A stretch of 64,000 nt of DNA from JACRCT01 sp036504155 (GTDB lineage Bacteria > Myxococcota > Myxococcia > Myxococcales > UBA5297): the NCBI GenBank assembly GCA_036504155.1, contig DASXVQ010000168.1, forward strand, positions 1 to 64,000. Direction: 5' to 3'. Shown here piece after piece: positions 62,060-64,000 of this stretch. Both the position numbers and the translations under genes were made by a program. How positions within the stretch are numbered: position 1 is the first letter of the stretch; each line of letters starts with the position of its first letter. The notes beneath the pieces are model-generated. The model did not search any database and was not told the origin of the DNA. It saw only the letters and a program-made list of their open reading frames with translations.

Positions 62060-63418
62060 GTGGAGCCGCTGACTCTCACGCTCATCATCGGTGCCGCCGT
62101 CACGGGCTTCGGCGCCCTGGTGGTGAAGGTTTGGAAGGCCACCGCGGCGCTCGAGCAGCGGCGCACCGCGCGCCTCGACGCCGTCTGCGGCGAGGTGGCC
62201 GAGCGGCTGCAGCTCCGGCGTCCCGGGAAGCTGGAGCTGGCGGGGATGTTCGAGGGCTTCCGGGTGCACGTCGAGCACCTGCCGGGCGGGGACGGGCGGC
62301 CGTCGACGAAGGTGGTCCTCAGCGGCGAGCGGATCGCCCCGGGCGTGCGCATGGCGCGCGAGTCGGCGTTCTCGGGCGTGCAGAAGGCGCTCTCCGGAGA
62401 GGACGTCCTGATCGGCCAGCAGAGCTTCGACCGGTTCGTGCAGGTCGCGGGTCCCGAGGACGTGGTCCTCGCAGTGCTGCCTGCGACCATCCGCAAGTCG
62501 TTCCAGGCCTGGGTGGGGCTGGGCGGCACCTTGAAGGACGGCGCGCTGACCTGCCACCTGCCCAACGACGAGACCGGTCCGGAGCGCATCCCCGCCGCGT
62601 TGCAGGAGCTGGCCGGCTTCGCCAAGGCCATGGCGGTCGACTCGGTCCCCGCGGCACTCCAGTCCAACGTGGAGAGGGATCCGGAGACGGGGATCCGGTT
62701 GCGCAGCCTTCGACTGCTGGTGCGCGACTACTCCCGCACCAAGCAGGTCAGCGCGGCCCTCGCGGCGGCGCTCTCCGATGCGGACCCCGAGGTGGTCCTC
62801 TTCGCGGCGCATCACCAGGTCGGTGCGGCCGCCCGCGAGGCGCTGGTGAAGCTGGTCGCGAACACAAAGGTGCCGGAGGAACTCCGTGCGGCCGCGGTGG
62901 AGCTTCTCGCGCAGGCGCACCCGTGGCCGGCGGTGAGGGAGTGCATGTCCAAGGCGCTCTACACGCGCGGCGCGACGATTCGCCGAGCCGCGGTCCGGGC
63001 CGCCGGCGAGGCGAAGGACGCCGCGCTGCTGGACGATTTGGTCTCGATGCTCCCGACGCAGGACGAGGACCTCGCCGAGGCGCTGGCGTCGGCGTTCCAG
63101 GAGATCGGCGGGCCCCGCGCGGAGAAGGCGCTGATCGAGCTGCTGGCGACGACGGAGGCGCCGCCGGCGCTCAAGGCGGCAGCGGAGGCTCTGGGGCGCA
63201 TCGGGACCATCGCCGCGGTCGAGCCGCTGATGGCGCTGCTGGAGAAGGGGCTGGCCAAGGACGCGGCCCGCGACGCGGTGCGGGCCATCCAGGCGCGGCT
63301 GGGGGACGTCGGGGCAGGGCGGCTGTCGGTGGTCGAACCGGGCGCCGGCGGCGGGGCGCTGAGCCTGGGGGCGGAAGCAGAGGGAATCCCGGCCGACGCA
63401 GCCAAGGAGCGCGGGTGA
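62060..63418 (+). CDS. Membrane-anchored HEAT-repeat protein, paralogue 7
   Basis: The GTG at 62060 with CTGGAGGAC ahead gives 452 residues. Helix at about 5-24 (LTLIIGAAVTGFGALVVKVW), then EVAERLQLRRPGKLELAGMF, VVLSGERIAPGVRMARESAF, SFDRFVQVAGPEDVVLAVL, GGTLKDGALTC, and HEAT-like repeats (GIRLRSLRLLVRDYSR, DPEVVLFAAHHQVG). The end reads VEPLMALLEKGLAKDAARDA, VRAIQARLGDVGAGR and LSVVEPGAGGGALSLG. The stop overlaps the next start as GTGA. Confidence 0.85.
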   Translation: MEPLTLTLIIGAAVTGFGALVVKVWKATAALEQRRTARLDAVCGEVAERLQLRRPGKLELAGMFEGFRVHVEHLPGGDGRPSTKVVLSGERIAPGVRMARESAFSGVQKALSGEDVLIGQQSFDRFVQVAGPEDVVLAVLPATIRKSFQAWVGLGGTLKDGALTCHLPNDETGPERIPAALQELAGFAKAMAVDSVPAALQSNVERDPETGIRLRSLRLLVRDYSRTKQVSAALAAALSDADPEVVLFAAHHQVGAAAREALVKLVANTKVPEELRAAAVELLAQAHPWPAVRECMSKALYTRGATIRRAAVRAAGEAKDAALLDDLVSMLPTQDEDLAEALASAFQEIGGPRAEKALIELLATTEAPPALKAAAEALGRIGTIAAVEPLMALLEKGLAKDAARDAVRAIQARLGDVGAGRLSVVEPGAGGGALSLGAEAEGIPADAAKERG

Positions 63419-64000
63419 ACACGGTCTGGATCATCCTGGGCCTCATCGGGCTCGTCGCCTGCGCCTGGCTCATCAGCCGCTTCAGGCTGCAGTTCGACGT
63501 GGGCGTCTGGAAGGAGGCCGCGCAGGAGCTCAAGCTCGACTACGTCAGCACGCGCTTCCAGCGGCCGCAGGTGGTGGGCTTCATCGATCGGCAGACGGTG
63601 GAGATCGAGGGCTCGGCCGAGGACGACGACGCGCCGCAGACGCGCTTCCGGCTCAAGTCGCACGGCCAGATCTCGGCCAAGATCGCGTTGGGGCCGGCCG
63701 TCTCCGCGCTCAACTTCCCCGAGGCCGCCCCGGCGCCCGACCGGGTGCTCACCGGTGACGAGGCCTTCGACCAGCACGTGCGGGTCTCGGGGCCGGCGGA
63801 CCAGGTGCTCGCGCCGCTCGACGCCGACGCGCGCTCCCTGATCCTCGACTTCGCGGTGCGGCTCAAGGGCCAGGTGAGGGCGGGCGAGCTGAAGGTCGAC
63901 CTGGGCCAGGCGGTGACCGCCAAGGACGTGGTGGCGGTCGCGCGCACCATGCTCGCGGTCGCGGAGCAGCTGCGGGTCAACGCCGTGCCCGACGCCCTGT
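63415..64000 (+). CDS. Membrane-anchored HEAT-repeat protein, paralogue 8 (cut by window edge)
   Basis: The visible 195 residues show the family start: membrane helix (TVWIILGLIGLVACAWLISRF), WKEAAQELKLDYVSTRFQRP, FRLKSHGQISAKIALGPAVS, AFDQHVRVSGPADQVLAPL, LKGQVRAGELKVD, and the beginning of the helical region (AEQLRVNAVPDAL). The HEAT repeats and tail should follow beyond the right edge. The GTG start overlaps the previous stop codon, so the array continues past this window. Confidence 0.85.
   Translation, partial: MNTVWIILGLIGLVACAWLISRFRLQFDVGVWKEAAQELKLDYVSTRFQRPQVVGFIDRQTVEIEGSAEDDDAPQTRFRLKSHGQISAKIALGPAVSALNFPEAAPAPDRVLTGDEAFDQHVRVSGPADQVLAPLDADARSLILDFAVRLKGQVRAGELKVDLGQAVTAKDVVAVARTMLAVAEQLRVNAVPDAL

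Overview
The window is very GC-rich and almost every real gene ends its codons in G or C. Gene content points to a myxobacterium-like bacterium (Myxococcota): a pilB-pilT-pilC-pilS-pilR type IV pilus block in the myxobacterial order, Ser/Thr protein kinases with PEGA or zinc-ribbon modules, FHA proteins, an RpoH-like sigma factor with a long charged N-terminus, a giant Stig1-type Cys-rich lipoprotein, and one TolQ-like plus two TolR-like proteins resembling gliding-motor subunits. This assignment is inferred from gene families; no rRNA or tRNA gene is visible.

Layout. 1-430: the 3' end of a group II intron (end of the reverse transcriptase, domains V and VI) abutting a decayed metallophosphoesterase gene. 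477-2816: a minus-strand trio of a TPR lipoprotein, a coiled-coil protein and a membrane-anchored protein. 3.0-9.6 kb: deoxynucleoside kinase, an FHA-AAA+ regulator with a wrecked ATPase site, a LigD repair system split into two convergent genes, a YihY-type membrane protein and Hsp20. 9.7-13.3 kb: DEAD-box helicase divergent from an RpoH-like sigma factor. 13.4-18.5 kb: membrane proteins, a Tat-exported DUF4159 protein and a VWA membrane protein. 18.5-20.2 kb: a solitary adenine methyltransferase. 20.4-27.7 kb: the pilus block. 27.8-32.3 kb: an anchor-D lipoprotein, a membrane-tethered winged-helix protein, and a 13-heme cytochrome paired with an outer-membrane barrel. 32.5-34.8 kb: TolQ/TolR-like motor genes closed by a clear terminator. 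34.8-36.2 kb: tandem copies of the 3' end of comF. 36.3-40.8 kb: the 35-repeat Stig1 lipoprotein. 41-45.3 kb: rlmH and rsfS separated by two zinc-ribbon kinases. 45.6-53.2 kb: hflX, FHA and zinc-ribbon proteins, lipoproteins, a papain-like protease and a Nif3 protein. 53.3-64.0 kb: one apparent operon of a divergent Hsp70-like ATPase followed by eight consecutive paralogues that each carry an N-terminal membrane segment, HEAT-like repeats and a near-invariant C-terminal tail; the last runs off the window.

The most unusual element is the Hsp70-HEAT operon. Every gene in it is a few bases from the next or overlaps it, the paralogues have diverged strongly in their N-terminal halves, and the tail is kept. 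No function can be assigned from sequence. A second theme is transcription: several genes have a good -35/-10 pair whose predicted start lies on or within a few bases of the start codon, so leaderless mRNAs look common here. Conversely, the promoter of hflX places its only conventional start codon upstream of transcription and leaves an ATC codon with an ideal ribosome-binding site as the best candidate start.
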